A DNA stretch of 64,000 nucleotides from Verrucomicrobiia bacterium (lineage in GTDB: Bacteria; Verrucomicrobiota; Verrucomicrobiia; Verrucomicrobiales; Akkermansiaceae): positions 1 to 64,000 of the forward strand of contig JAUIGV010000003.1 of NCBI GenBank assembly GCA_030432565.1, given 5' to 3'. Of the stretch, positions 1 through 7,677 are shown in pieces. Position 1 is the stretch's first letter. Every line of letters starts with the position of its first letter. Both the position numbers and the translations under genes were made by a program. Below the pieces are notes generated by a model. The model was not told the origin of the DNA and ran no database searches. It saw only the letters and a program-made list of their open reading frames with translations.

Positions 1-300
1 GTCGGTTTGGGGGTTTTGGTAGCGGCCGGTATCAGCGATATTGACGAGCCTGTTGTTGCTGATTTTAGCGCCGGCGCTTTCGTCGTTACGGAAAAGCGGG
101 CGGGCCTGGCCTTGGCATTCGATGAGGGTGTTTTCGCTGCACCAACGGACGTGTGGGCCATAGGTCATCTTGATTCCGTTGGGTGTCAGAGGTCCTCTTT
201 TCCAGTAGGCCAGCTCGGACCGTGTTCCTTTAGGAATAAATTTTACTTCTTGGCCTTCTTTGATTCTGCGAAGGGGGCGCTTGATAAATGTGGGTGGCAT
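1..300 (-). CDS. Hypothetical protein, C-terminally truncated by window edge
   Basis: Reading leftward from an ATG at 300, one frame stays open to the window edge (100 codons). The product begins MPPTFIKRPLRRIKEGQEV and has a basic N-terminus with scattered aromatic residues; I recognise no family. It starts 3 bp after the stop of the HTH gene at 304-573, so the two are probably cotranscribed with the RHH gene behind them. The C-terminus is not seen, so length and function are open. Confidence 0.55.
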   Translation of the reverse strand, partial: MPPTFIKRPLRRIKEGQEVKFIPKGTRSELAYWKRGPLTPNGIKMTYGPHVRWCSENTLIECQGQARPLFRNDESAGAKISNNRLVNIADTGRYQNPQTD

Positions 301-303
301 GAG

Positions 304-573
304 TTAGTCGGTGGTTCTGGTTAGGAGATCTTTGAGGTCGTGGTTGCGGCGGATTTTGTGGAAGGCAATGTTCTGGATTTTATGAACTCGGGAGCGTGAG
401 AGGTTGAGGCGCTTGGCGATGTCGGTGATGGTGCGGGGGCCGTCGGGGATGGCGGCGGCTCTGGCGGCGAGGTCGTCAAGGCGGCGCTTGAGGCGGGCCT
501 CGGTCTCGCGGAGGCGGGCGAGCTCTTGGCGCTCGGTCTCGGTGAGTTGGGTTTCTTGTTCTGGGGTGAGCAT
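304..573 (-). CDS. Small HTH protein resembling sigma-70 region 4
   Basis: An 89-aa protein. Residues about 5-40 form a charged Arg/Glu/Ala-rich helix, probably a coiled coil. Residues about 46-75 (TITDIAKRLNLSRSRVHKIQ followed by a basic helix) look like the helix-turn-helix of sigma region 4 or a small DNA-binding regulator. There is no region 2, so it is not a complete sigma factor. It sits between a ribbon-helix-helix gene and the truncated gene at the window edge, all leftward. A role in transcriptional control is inferred from the fold only. Confidence 0.6.
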   Translation of the reverse strand: MLTPEQETQLTETERQELARLRETEARLKRRLDDLAARAAAIPDGPRTITDIAKRLNLSRSRVHKIQNIAFHKIRRNHDLKDLLTRTTD

Positions 574-588
574 GGCGTTGGGTGGTGT

Positions 589-768
589 TTAGGCTTTCAG
601 ACCAGCGAGGGCGTTTTTGACGGCCCGCCGGATAAACTGGGAGCGGTCGAGGTCCTCGCGGGAGGCGACTTGATCGACGACGCGGATCTGGTCGGGGTCG
701 AACCAGACGACGACCTGCTTGCCGGTCTTCTTGGTGACGCGGTGGCGTTTGGCTTGTTGCTTCGGCAT
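589..768 (-). CDS. Ribbon-helix-helix (CopG-like) DNA-binding protein
   Basis: A 59-aa basic protein when started at the ATG at 768 (MPKQQAKRHRVTKKTGKQVV); an upstream in-frame ATG at 807 would add 13 residues and cross the putative operator, so it is less likely. The pattern KQVVVWFDPDQIRVVDQVAS followed by a second helix ending SQFIRRAVKNALAGL fits an RHH fold: one beta strand and two helices. It is divergent from the RHH-S24 repressor gene at 850, and the two proteins could bind the same intergenic repeats at 775-796. It resembles antitoxin-type RHH proteins, but no toxin gene is adjacent. Confidence 0.65.
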   Translation of the reverse strand: MPKQQAKRHRVTKKTGKQVVVWFDPDQIRVVDQVASREDLDRSQFIRRAVKNALAGLKA

Positions 769-774
769 GATTAA

Positions 775-796
775 GGGTATAAATTGGGTATATACC
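775..796. promoter_or_regulatory. Putative RHH operator: direct repeat plus palindrome
   Basis: The short region between divergent regulator genes carries GGGTATA at 775-781 and again at 786-792, one helical turn (11 bp) apart. The second copy forms part of a perfect 10-bp palindrome GGTATATACC at 787-796. RHH proteins bind short tandem or palindromic repeats as dimers of dimers, so this is a plausible shared operator for the RHH products on both sides. Not tested. Confidence 0.4.
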
Positions 797-849
797 GAGT
801 GCAACAATAAAATTGATTTTATTTTGGGGCTCGGTTATGAGGTGGGAAG

Positions 850-1470
850 GTGTCGAAGCAAAAACAGGTGATTGTGAAGATGAGCGAGGAGTTCCTCGCT
901 GAGATCGACGCGGCTTTGCCTGGGATGGGTTATGGCGACCGGGCCAGCTTTATCAGGGACGCGGTCTTTGATGAGCTGAAGAAAAACGGGGTCAAAGTTG
1001 ATCCGGGATTGAAGGCGGCCCCATCACGCGCGGGAAAGGGCGGGACGCCGACCCACAAAAAGAAGGTTTACGATTTAAAGAAGAAGGCCCCGGCGATGGT
1101 GGCGGAGGAGATGGCCTGCACCCTTCCCTATCTCGGGGCGGTGGCGGCGGGGTCTCCGGTGGCGGATGAGTTCGCGGAAGAGGTGACGGTCGGGCGGCAG
1201 TATCCGAAGGGGCACTTCGTGGTGAGGGTCTCGGGCGAAAGTATGGAGCCGGAGTTGAGCGATGGCGACTTAATCGTGGTGGATGCGCGGGATGTCTTCA
1301 CGCCAGGGACGGGGCGGGTGTGTGTGGTGAGCTGCGGCGGCGGTTCGAGCGTGAAGCGTTGGAACCGGAAGCGCGGGGTGTTTGAGTCGCTGAATGACGA
1401 GTTCCCCGATTTGGAGCCCGGCGAGGATTTTGTCTTTCAGGGGTATTTTGTGGAGAAGGTGGAAGTTTAG
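850..1470 (+). CDS. RHH-S24 fusion: LexA-like self-cleaving repressor
   Basis: A 206-aa protein starting at GTG 850, directly behind a purine-rich GGTGGGAAG. Residues about 5-45 are ribbon-helix-helix-like (VIVKMSEEFLAEIDAAL, then RASFIRDAVFDEL). After a basic linker, residues about 92-206 are a LexA/UmuD (peptidase S24) domain. The likely cleavage site is Ala100-Gly101 in GAVAAGSP, the nucleophile Ser131 (SGESMEPEL) and the general base Lys169 (SVKRW); the Ser-Lys spacing of 38 is close to LexA (37). RecA-stimulated self-cleavage would therefore be expected. Most S24 repressors carry an HTH instead of an RHH domain. It is divergent from an RHH gene with a palindrome between them. Confidence 0.8.
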   Translation: MSKQKQVIVKMSEEFLAEIDAALPGMGYGDRASFIRDAVFDELKKNGVKVDPGLKAAPSRAGKGGTPTHKKKVYDLKKKAPAMVAEEMACTLPYLGAVAAGSPVADEFAEEVTVGRQYPKGHFVVRVSGESMEPELSDGDLIVVDARDVFTPGTGRVCVVSCGGGSSVKRWNRKRGVFESLNDEFPDLEPGEDFVFQGYFVEKVEV

Positions 1471-1475
1471 ATTTT

Positions 1476-2180
1476 ATGATGAAGAGAATTGTATTTTTAA
1501 TTTTATGGTTGCCCTTTTCCTCTCTTGCTGACGAGGCGAGAGAGACCCAGTTGAAGGAGGCGGTGGCGAGTCTCTTCGACGAGTTGGAGAAGGGAACTGT
1601 GACCAACGAGGATTTAGAGAAGGCGCTCGCAAAATCGCTTGTCGATTATTACCGGCAAATGATGGTGAATAAGGAGGCCCTTTTGAAAGAGAGGAATGAG
1701 CGTGCGAAAGATGCGCTGGATCGGCAGGAAATGGTAACCGCCAATCTTTTGTTGAAAGCGAAAGAAATGGAGAGGGAAAGAGTGCATCATTGGGAGATGA
1801 AAACCTTTTACGTTTTGCGGATGGCGGAAATGGCTTTAGATGGGATGAAAGGAGCAGTCACGATGGCGAACGGCGGTTTAAAGAATGAGTTTGAGAGAAC
1901 GGTCCGTGAGCAAATTATTTTCAACGCGGCAAGTCACCTTGCTGTTTACGAGAATGGGTTGCGTGAAGATAGAAAAAGTCTTGGTGAGTTGAATGGTGAG
2001 AAAATAAAAGCGGGAGCACTGACCCGATTTGAGGAAGTGCTCAAGGTTGGTGATGAAATTGAAAAACTGGGCTTAAAGATCGGTTGGAGCGAGGAAGTTA
2101 AAAAGAAACACGGTGCGGCTCTAGTGGCGCGCGCAAAGTGGCGCAGAGAACTTGAGGGCCTGCTCGGCGGGAAGAGGTAA
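1476..2180 (+). CDS. Secreted coiled-coil protein, unknown function
   Basis: A 234-aa protein with a signal peptide (MMKRIVFLILWLPFSSLADE, cleavage expected near residue 18). The rest is almost entirely Lys/Glu-rich helix with heptad-like spacing, so an elongated periplasmic coiled coil is likely. It starts 5 bp after the repressor stop and may be cotranscribed with it. A leftward frame overlaps its 3' end by 235 bp; the lysine/glutamate-rich, helix-forming composition supports this strand as the coding one. I recognise no family. Confidence 0.65.
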   Translation: MMKRIVFLILWLPFSSLADEARETQLKEAVASLFDELEKGTVTNEDLEKALAKSLVDYYRQMMVNKEALLKERNERAKDALDRQEMVTANLLLKAKEMERERVHHWEMKTFYVLRMAEMALDGMKGAVTMANGGLKNEFERTVREQIIFNAASHLAVYENGLREDRKSLGELNGEKIKAGALTRFEEVLKVGDEIEKLGLKIGWSEEVKKKHGAALVARAKWRRELEGLLGGKR

Positions 2181-2599
2181 ACGCGGGTGATAGAATCACC
2201 GGCATGGAGAATCAACTGCCGCTGAAATACTGGGAGGAAGGCTCGACGGTGCAGGCTGCGGACGGTCGGCGGCGGGCCCGGGGAAACGGGTGCGCCAAGG
2301 GCGTCGCCGGAACCTTCGGTGGGATTAATAGGTGGGTCGGGAGCGAGGAGGAAGTTGCCCACATATTGCACGTCGAGCGCGTTCCGGAGTTGGTTAAGGG
2401 TGGCGTTGTCAATGATGGCGGCGACGGCGTTGAGCTGTTGGCCCGGAAAATCGAGGTTACGGACGATGGTGATGTTTCCGGCCGAGAGGATGGTGTTGAT
2501 CAGTCGGGCATTATCGTTGTCGTTGACTCTGATGATGAATCGGTTTTGCGCACCGGCAATAGCGCAAAGCAGAGTAAGAATGAGCAGGATACGATTCAT
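1946..2599 (-). CDS. Subtilase-propeptide-like secreted protein, probably frameshifted
   Basis: The frame encodes 217 aa, but only the first ~105 look genuine. Residues 1-17 are a signal peptide (MNRILLILTLLCAIAGAQ). Residues 19-90 (NRFIIRVNDNDNARLINTIL, later NIDNATLNQL-type segments) resemble the N-terminal propeptide-like domain of secreted subtilases. After about residue 112 the frame runs antisense through the gene at 1476-2180 and becomes Ser/Pro/Arg-rich, as shadow frames do. A neighbouring frame ends naturally at 2212 with a plausible tail (CTVEPSSQYFSGS), so a frameshift near 2240-2290 in a GC-rich run is likely. There is no catalytic subtilase domain. It lies 12 bp after the TpsB start-proximal operon's last gene and may be its secreted partner. 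Confidence 0.45.
   Translation of the reverse strand: MNRILLILTLLCAIAGAQNRFIIRVNDNDNARLINTILSAGNITIVRNLDFPGQQLNAVAAIIDNATLNQLRNALDVQYVGNFLLAPDPPINPTEGSGDALGAPVSPGPPPTVRSLHRRAFLPVFQRQLILHAGDSITRVYLFPPSRPSSSLRHFARATRAAPCFFLTSSLQPIFKPSFSISSPTLSTSSNRVSAPAFIFSPFNSPRLFLSSRNPFS
2186..2200. terminator. Small hairpin between convergent genes
   Basis: GGTGAT (2186-2191), a 3-nt loop, then ATCACC (2195-2200) form a perfect 6-bp stem just after the stop of the rightward gene. There is no clear T-run, so termination is possible but weakly supported. Confidence 0.3.
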
Positions 2600-2611
2600 G
2601 GGGACAGGGAG

Positions 2612-4033
2612 TTAGAAATTCCAGGTGAGTTGTCCGTGGACATTGGCGCCGCCTTCATCGAGCCGCCAACCGGCGTGAATCGAGACACGGAGCTTGTCGG
2701 ATTGGCCGATTTGCAGGCCTGCACCGGCGGTGGTGGCACTGGTGTTGGTCTCAAGGACCTCGTCGAAAGTTTGGCCGCTTTGCAGGAAAATCGAGGGGCG
2801 AATTGCGAGGTTGCGGGGAAAGTTGAAGACCGGCGCTCTTAGTTCGAGGCCACCAAGGTAGCCGTTGTCGCCGAGGGCGAATTGTTCGGGCAGTCCGCGA
2901 ATTCCGCTGGCTCCTCCAAGGGCGAATTGATCGGCCTGGAGTACGGGGTCGCTACTCCACTGGCCGCCCAAGTTGAAGATGAGATCCCAACCGGAAGGCA
3001 AATCCTGGCGATGCCAGATGGAAGTACGAATGAGACTGTACTCAGCTTGTGCACCGGGGCGAAGGGTGTCGTGTTCATCGTCGTTCCCGAAGGGTGAGGT
3101 GACCAGATTGGCGGCGATGCGCGTGAGACCTGTCTCCCAGGTGCGCTCGGCGGTCGCTCCAAAGGTGAATTGGACGACGTCGGCGAGGCCGCGATTGGTG
3201 GCGTCTCCGAATTCGAGGGCATTGTTGCTCCGGCGGAATCCGAGGGCCAGGATGGGGCGGAACGACCAGTCCTGCCACCTTTGCGTGGCTCCGCGCCATT
3301 GCCCGCCGAGTTGCCAGGTGTAGGCGTTGAAGTCGCTGGCTTGGGCCCCGGAGTATGACAAGGAGGTGGCAAGTTCGGTGCCTGGGCTTTGAAAGAAGCG
3401 GCTTCCGATCTGGAGTGCGTGGAAGTTGCCGGGGTCGGGCGCGAAGGTGAGGCGCGCGGTGGTGAGTGAGTTGCGGTTCCAGAGATCGGCAATTTCGCTC
3501 TGTATCCAGAATCGTTCGCGGGGAAGGGGGTGGGCTCCGGTATTGAGGTAGCCGGTGGAGAAGCGGTGGTCGAGGGATTGCTCGATATTCAGGAAGGCAT
3601 TGACCGAGACGCCATCGGGATCAGGCTGGAGACGGGGAACGGCGCGGTGCAGCGGATTGGCATGAAATGTTGCCAGCTGTGACTTGAGGGCTTCCTGGTT
3701 GACGAATTCTCCAGAAAATCCTGCGAAGTGATCGGTGGCGACCTTTTTGGTTCGGGTAGGTCCCTCGCCGGGAAGAACGTTTTTGAATTTCGAGACTTCG
3801 ATCTTGATCCGGCGGGTGTTTTTGAGGTCTTCGACTTCGACGCCGACGGCGGGATATCCGTGCTTTTGGTAGTGTTGCAAAAGCTGGTCGGCTGCGGTGT
3901 CGGCATCCGGTGCGGCCTCCATCAATCCTGTCAGCCCGGCTCGTTCGGGGACGGGGGAATGGCCATGCTCGATGATCACCGGGAGAGCATGAGCACCGGC
4001 GATGAGAGCGAGGAACAGGCCCTGGGGCTTCAT
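2612..4033 (-). CDS. TpsB outer-membrane transporter (ShlB/FhaC/HecB family)
   Basis: A 473-aa protein with a signal peptide (cleavage after HALP or HALA-like site near residue 17). Residues about 35-125 form one or two POTRA-like segments (HYQKHGYPAVGVEVEDL). The remainder alternates like a beta barrel. Near residue 380 GGASGIRGLPEQ matches the conserved (V/I)RG motif of the L6 loop in TpsB/Omp85 proteins, followed by LGGLELRAPV, and the last residue is Phe after aromatic alternation (LTWNF). TpsB proteins secrete a large TpsA partner across the outer membrane. Its start overlaps the upstream membrane-protein stop by 4 bp. No adjacent full-length TpsA exists; the nearest TPS-domain protein is at 37259-38377. 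Confidence 0.85.
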   Translation of the reverse strand: MKPQGLFLALIAGAHALPVIIEHGHSPVPERAGLTGLMEAAPDADTAADQLLQHYQKHGYPAVGVEVEDLKNTRRIKIEVSKFKNVLPGEGPTRTKKVATDHFAGFSGEFVNQEALKSQLATFHANPLHRAVPRLQPDPDGVSVNAFLNIEQSLDHRFSTGYLNTGAHPLPRERFWIQSEIADLWNRNSLTTARLTFAPDPGNFHALQIGSRFFQSPGTELATSLSYSGAQASDFNAYTWQLGGQWRGATQRWQDWSFRPILALGFRRSNNALEFGDATNRGLADVVQFTFGATAERTWETGLTRIAANLVTSPFGNDDEHDTLRPGAQAEYSLIRTSIWHRQDLPSGWDLIFNLGGQWSSDPVLQADQFALGGASGIRGLPEQFALGDNGYLGGLELRAPVFNFPRNLAIRPSIFLQSGQTFDEVLETNTSATTAGAGLQIGQSDKLRVSIHAGWRLDEGGANVHGQLTWNF

Positions 4034-4692
4034 GGTTTGAGGTAAGAATCGAGCGCTTCGGAGAGGTCGTATTCGTCGGTTGTCGGTGTGATTTCGAGAA
4101 GTGCCACCTCCTCCAAGAGTTCACCGTTCCAGGGCGTGAGAGTCCCGGTGGAGCCGTTGAGGATGACGGCGGATTTGATGTCTTCCCGTTTGAGGAGCGA
4201 AACGGCGTCTTCGAGAGAGACTGCTTCGAGGGTGAAGCGAGCCTGGCGGGTTTCGTAAAGGGCCTGGAAAGAAATGGATTCGCTTGCAAGATAGACGGTC
4301 ACGGTGTCGGCGACGGGTTTGAAGTCGCCTCCGCCGCGAAGGATGGCGGGATCTGTTCTTCCTGTTCCTGTTCCGGGTGTCGCCGGATTATCTTTGATGG
4401 AGATGAAAATCACAAGGGCGGCCAGAGCGGTGGCTCCGCCGTACATCCAGAGTTTTGAGAACCTGGCGAGCCAGGAAATTCTCTCGTCGGCGACCGGCTG
4501 ACGGGCGACGCCGTATCGATCCTTCCATTGTTCGCGGAGTTCATCGGGGATGGGCGGGATTTCGGTATCACCGCTTTCCTCGCGCGAGAGTGCATCGAGG
4601 GCGTGTTGGACGTCGGTCGAGTCGGCGAGTTCTTCACGGACGTTTGCGACCTCGAGGTTGCGGTCCGGATGGGGCTTTTTTTTCATGCTCAC
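4030..4692 (-). CDS. Single-TM protein, putative anti-sigma/sensor of locus A
   Basis: A 220-aa protein. The cytosolic part (about 1-82) is acidic and contains EIPPIPDELREQW. One TM segment lies at about 88-106 (YGGATALAALVIFISI). The periplasmic C-terminal domain is about 110 aa. It lies 48 bp after the sigma-like gene and overlaps the TpsB start by ATGA. The same layout and a similar xxPLPxxVxxxF/PPIPxxLxxxW motif before the TM occur in the protein at 36702-37262. I infer an anti-sigma or signal-relay role from position and topology; it shows no clear zinc-type anti-sigma motif. Confidence 0.65.
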   Translation of the reverse strand: MSMKKKPHPDRNLEVANVREELADSTDVQHALDALSREESGDTEIPPIPDELREQWKDRYGVARQPVADERISWLARFSKLWMYGGATALAALVIFISIKDNPATPGTGTGRTDPAILRGGGDFKPVADTVTVYLASESISFQALYETRQARFTLEAVSLEDAVSLLKREDIKSAVILNGSTGTLTPWNGELLEEVALLEITPTTDEYDLSEALDSYLKP

Positions 4693-4740
4693 TGGGTGAA
4701 TCGCGAAGTTTTCGGGGGGCGGTCAAATTTGGAGAACTTT

Positions 4741-5676
4741 TTAGAGGTCCGCTTCTTCGAGGGCCCTGCCAAGTCGGGCGAGTGAATCAGCGATGACTCC
4801 ATTGAGTCGGCGGAGTTTGGTGGAGCGTGAGGCGGAGGGTTCGATTTCGAGCTGTTGCAGGGTCCAGTCTTCGAGCACGAGTTCGTCGCGTGTTTGGCTG
4901 CCCTCGACGAAGAGCGTTTCGATGAGGTGCCATTCGAATTCGTCGAGCGAATCGCTACAGCTTTGGCGGATGTGATCGAAGGTGGCGTGGGCGAGTGGAT
5001 CGTCGTTGTCGAGGGTGCGGGTCTCGAGCGGTCCAAGATCGGGATCATCGAAGGAAAGTCCGCCCTGGTTGGGTTGCATTTTGAGAGTGGTTTGCTTGCG
5101 CACCCAGGAGATGGCACGGCGTTCGGCGACGACGGCGAAGAGGCGGGGAAGTTCTTCGAAGACGAGCATTTTGCGCATGGGGCAGTCGTCGGGTTCGGGC
5201 CGGGCTTTCAGGAAATCGGCCACGGTTTCGGAGTAGACGTCCCGGGCGTCGTTTTCGTTGATGCGGAGGCGGCGATAAATGGGCGCGGCCCGTTGCCAGA
5301 GGACGGGTTCTGCGATTGACCAGCCGGGATCATCGAGGACGCCATCGTCACGCCGGGTGATGAGGGCGGGAAAGTGCGGGTTTTGGGGCCACTTTGCCTT
5401 TGCAGAATCGCGCAGGAGATTGGGATCGCCGGACTTGTCCCTTTGGTTTGCCACGAACTGCAGGGCGCGGCCTTGCACCGGTCCGGTGAGCACCGTGAGC
5501 ATTGCCTGGAGGTTTGGCGCGGGGACGCCTCCGGACTCCAGAAATTCCTGGAAGGTGGCGGTTGCGACTTCGAGGGTTCCCTGTTGATCCAGGAGGATCC
5601 CGGGGACAGGTCGGGCTGCCCGGACGCAAACAGCTTCCCAGAGAATTTCCAGCCAGCCGGCGATGGGAGAGGTCAT
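4741..5676 (-). CDS. ECF-like sigma factor with long N-terminal extension (locus A)
   Basis: 311 aa from the ATG at 5676 (MTSPIAGWLE); a TTG seven codons upstream is less likely. Residues about 135-200 resemble sigma region 2 (NENDARDVYSETVADFLK, then AERRAISWVRKQ). Residues about 235-310 could be region 4 but lack a textbook HTH. The first 130 residues form an extension not found in ordinary ECF factors. It is clearly homologous to the 318-aa protein at 35732-36688, with the same domain offsets. It heads the leftward operon to the single-TM protein and TpsB and probably controls it. Confidence 0.65.
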   Translation of the reverse strand: MTSPIAGWLEILWEAVCVRAARPVPGILLDQQGTLEVATATFQEFLESGGVPAPNLQAMLTVLTGPVQGRALQFVANQRDKSGDPNLLRDSAKAKWPQNPHFPALITRRDDGVLDDPGWSIAEPVLWQRAAPIYRRLRINENDARDVYSETVADFLKARPEPDDCPMRKMLVFEELPRLFAVVAERRAISWVRKQTTLKMQPNQGGLSFDDPDLGPLETRTLDNDDPLAHATFDHIRQSCSDSLDEFEWHLIETLFVEGSQTRDELVLEDWTLQQLEIEPSASRSTKLRRLNGVIADSLARLGRALEEADL

Positions 5677-5794
5677 CACGCCTGCGAGTGTAATCAACCG
5701 GGCGACAGTCTGGCACGCCTAATTTGTTCGCTTCTGGAACGGCGTCACGCGTGGAGCAGGAGGCCGACCATCTGAAAGCTCAATCATTCAGGAG

Positions 5795-6745
5795 CTATAG
5801 GCTTTGTGTTCTTCTGACGCGGTAAAAGCGCAAGGACTCCGCAGGGTTTCTTTCGCGTGTGAAAGTGGCAGTGCCGGGTGAGTTGTTGCTATCGAAAGTG
5901 GAGTCCGGAAGGTTGTTGAACCAAGTGACGAGGTCTTCCGAATACTGGACCTGATCGGTCCAACCGGCAGCGGTTTCCCAGGTGAGAGTGATTTCGGCCG
6001 AGGGACTGAACTGATGGGTGACTTGAAGCCCGGGTGTTTCGACGACAGTTTGCACAATGACATCGGCCACGAGGAGAAAGTTGTCGCCGTAGCCAAAAGT
6101 GGTGAGGGCTGTCAGATCCCACTCGAAGGCAAGGAAGCCGAAGTTCACCGGCTCCCCGGTATTTGAAAACCGGGCGTTTTCGAAGATCGGGATTGCATCG
6201 ATGTCGGCGGACCAGGTGTTATTCTCCAAGTTGATCGTGGCGACGAGGTTGAAAAGCTCGCCGGGAATAAAGTCAAACAGAGTATCAAATTGATTGGTGC
6301 CATCCTCACGCCAGATTCCAAACCGGGAGTTGAAAGCACCGGGATCTTGATTGTCGAAGCGGATCGAAGCCAGTCGGTCTCCGGCGGAATTGTAGATGCT
6401 GAGATAAAAGTCGTCCCGCCGGTTGTTGGTGGAATCTTCAATCCCCAGCAGGGTGTCAATTTCGACGACGGGCTCTCCACTGGCGACATGGTCGTATCCG
6501 AGATTGAGGGCGACGAAGGTGAGGTCGGAGGCAGGTCGTTCGAACCCGAGAGTGGCCACGTTTAGAAGAGCGGGGAGCACATTTGCCTCAATGGCCTGGG
6601 CGCCGGAGGTAGTGTCGTTAGAAACCCAGCCCTCGTTTCCAGCCCAGTTGTTGGCACCAGTTGGAAAGTTGTCGAAGTCCGTGTCATAAAGGACTTCGCC
6701 TTCAATGTCTGAAAGGAGGAAAAGAAAAACGAACAAGTGTTTCAC
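5795..6745 (-). CDS. Secreted protein with LamG-like/verrucomicrobial C-terminal region
   Basis: 316 aa if started at the GTG at 6745, which gives a good signal peptide (MKHLFVFLFLLSDIEGEVLY); a TTG at 6811 would add a hydrophilic 22-residue extension. The body is beta-rich (YDTDFDNFPTGANNWAGNEG; FYLSIYNSAGDRLASIRF) and resembles concanavalin-like secreted modules. The end (ITLTWETAAGWTDQVQYSED ... SLRFYRVRR) is the short fibronectin-like tail frequent in Verrucomicrobiota secreted proteins. No catalytic residues are recognised. Confidence 0.7.
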   Translation of the reverse strand: MKHLFVFLFLLSDIEGEVLYDTDFDNFPTGANNWAGNEGWVSNDTTSGAQAIEANVLPALLNVATLGFERPASDLTFVALNLGYDHVASGEPVVEIDTLLGIEDSTNNRRDDFYLSIYNSAGDRLASIRFDNQDPGAFNSRFGIWREDGTNQFDTLFDFIPGELFNLVATINLENNTWSADIDAIPIFENARFSNTGEPVNFGFLAFEWDLTALTTFGYGDNFLLVADVIVQTVVETPGLQVTHQFSPSAEITLTWETAAGWTDQVQYSEDLVTWFNNLPDSTFDSNNSPGTATFTRERNPAESLRFYRVRRTQSL

Positions 6746-6814
6746 GAGTGGAGCTTTTAGGACTTCTGGTTTTGGGTCACAAGGGGATTTCCTCCGGCAG
6801 TGTTTGTACAAGAA

Positions 6815-6840
6815 AGAGGCAGCCGGGTCGGGCTGCCTCT
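6815..6840 (-). terminator. Rho-independent terminator of the EF-hand gene
   Basis: A perfect 10-bp stem, AGAGGCAGCC (6815-6824) with GGCTGCCTCT (6831-6840), has a 6-nt loop. Read leftward it is followed by TTTCTT. It lies downstream of the EF-hand gene and upstream of the next leftward gene. Confidence 0.75.
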
Positions 6841-6874
6841 CCTTGTATTTGTAATTCTCAAGCCATAGTTGAAA

Positions 6875-7480
6875 CTAACGACCTCCGGGACGTGGGGGGC
6901 GGGGTCCGCCTTCCTCTTCCTCGTCGTCCTCTTCCTCTTCGTCCTCTTCCTCTTCGTCGTCACCCCCACCACCGTTGCCGGGACGATCACCGGGACGCCC
7001 GCCAGGACCATGGCCGCGAAGGCGTTTGATGAATTCCTCAAGTGTGACGCCATCACTCTCGTCTGCATCGAGTCGTGTGAAGATAGAGGCGACACGCTCC
7101 TCGGAAACCCGCTTGAGCGGTGGCAGCGCTGCAAACTCTTCCAAGGAGAGAATACCATCGTCGCCAGCGATCTCGGCAAATTTCTCCGCGCGCTTGGCGG
7201 CGATTCTTTCGCGGATGGCTTCGCGGGCGGCCTCGCGCTCTTCGCGGGAGATTTCTCCGTCGCCATCGGTGTCGAGTTCAGCGCGACGCTCTTCGCGAGC
7301 AGCTTTGCGGGCTTCCTTGATAGCCTGACGTTCTTCTTCGTCGATGACGCCATCTTCATTGGCGTCATATTGCTGGAGGAATTCGGGAAGGCCTCCGTCA
7401 CCGAAGGTCTTTTCTTCGTCTTGTGCCACGGCAACGCCTCCAAGAAGAGCGCTGGTGATCAGGATTTTTGCTAGTTTCAT
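6875..7480 (-). CDS. Secreted EF-hand calcium-binding protein with acidic tail
   Basis: 201 aa from the ATG at 7480, chosen because it gives a signal peptide (MKLAKILITSALLGGVAVAQ); the frame continues 50 codons upstream without signal character. EF-hand loops are at about 39-50 (DANEDGVIDEEE), 70-81 (DTDGDGEISREE), 138-149 (DADESDGVTLEE, slightly irregular) and a partial loop at about 106-117. Residues 160-173 are Gly-rich, 174-190 are almost purely Asp/Glu, and the tail is Gly/Pro/Arg. Such EfhP/calmodulin-like periplasmic proteins are common in Planctomycetota and Verrucomicrobiota; calcium binding is inferred. A terminator follows at 6815-6840. Confidence 0.85.
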   Translation of the reverse strand: MKLAKILITSALLGGVAVAQDEEKTFGDGGLPEFLQQYDANEDGVIDEEERQAIKEARKAAREERRAELDTDGDGEISREEREAAREAIRERIAAKRAEKFAEIAGDDGILSLEEFAALPPLKRVSEERVASIFTRLDADESDGVTLEEFIKRLRGHGPGGRPGDRPGNGGGGDDEEEEDEEEEDDEEEEGGPRPPRPGGR

Positions 7481-7677
7481 GTCTTTGTTTAGGTTGATTT
7501 TCTGGGCTGTGGGAATGAAATTTCCCGCCTTCATGGGAAGTGACGGGGTGGTCACCGGGTCGGTTACAAAAAAGAGATTTTTTTTTGAGAGGTGGACGGG
7601 GCGACTCTTTTGGGTGGAGGGCACGGGCACCCGGTGATCCGGCCAGTCAAATACCGGGGCGGAGTGGATTGTGTGGC

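Noticed and set aside
7-324. Rightward 105-codon frame at the left edge
   Set aside because: It lies antisense to the leftward gene whose protein-like frame and spacing to its operon neighbours are better.
2204-2842. Rightward 212-codon frame
   Set aside because: It is antisense to the well-supported TpsB and propeptide-like genes and lacks recognisable features.
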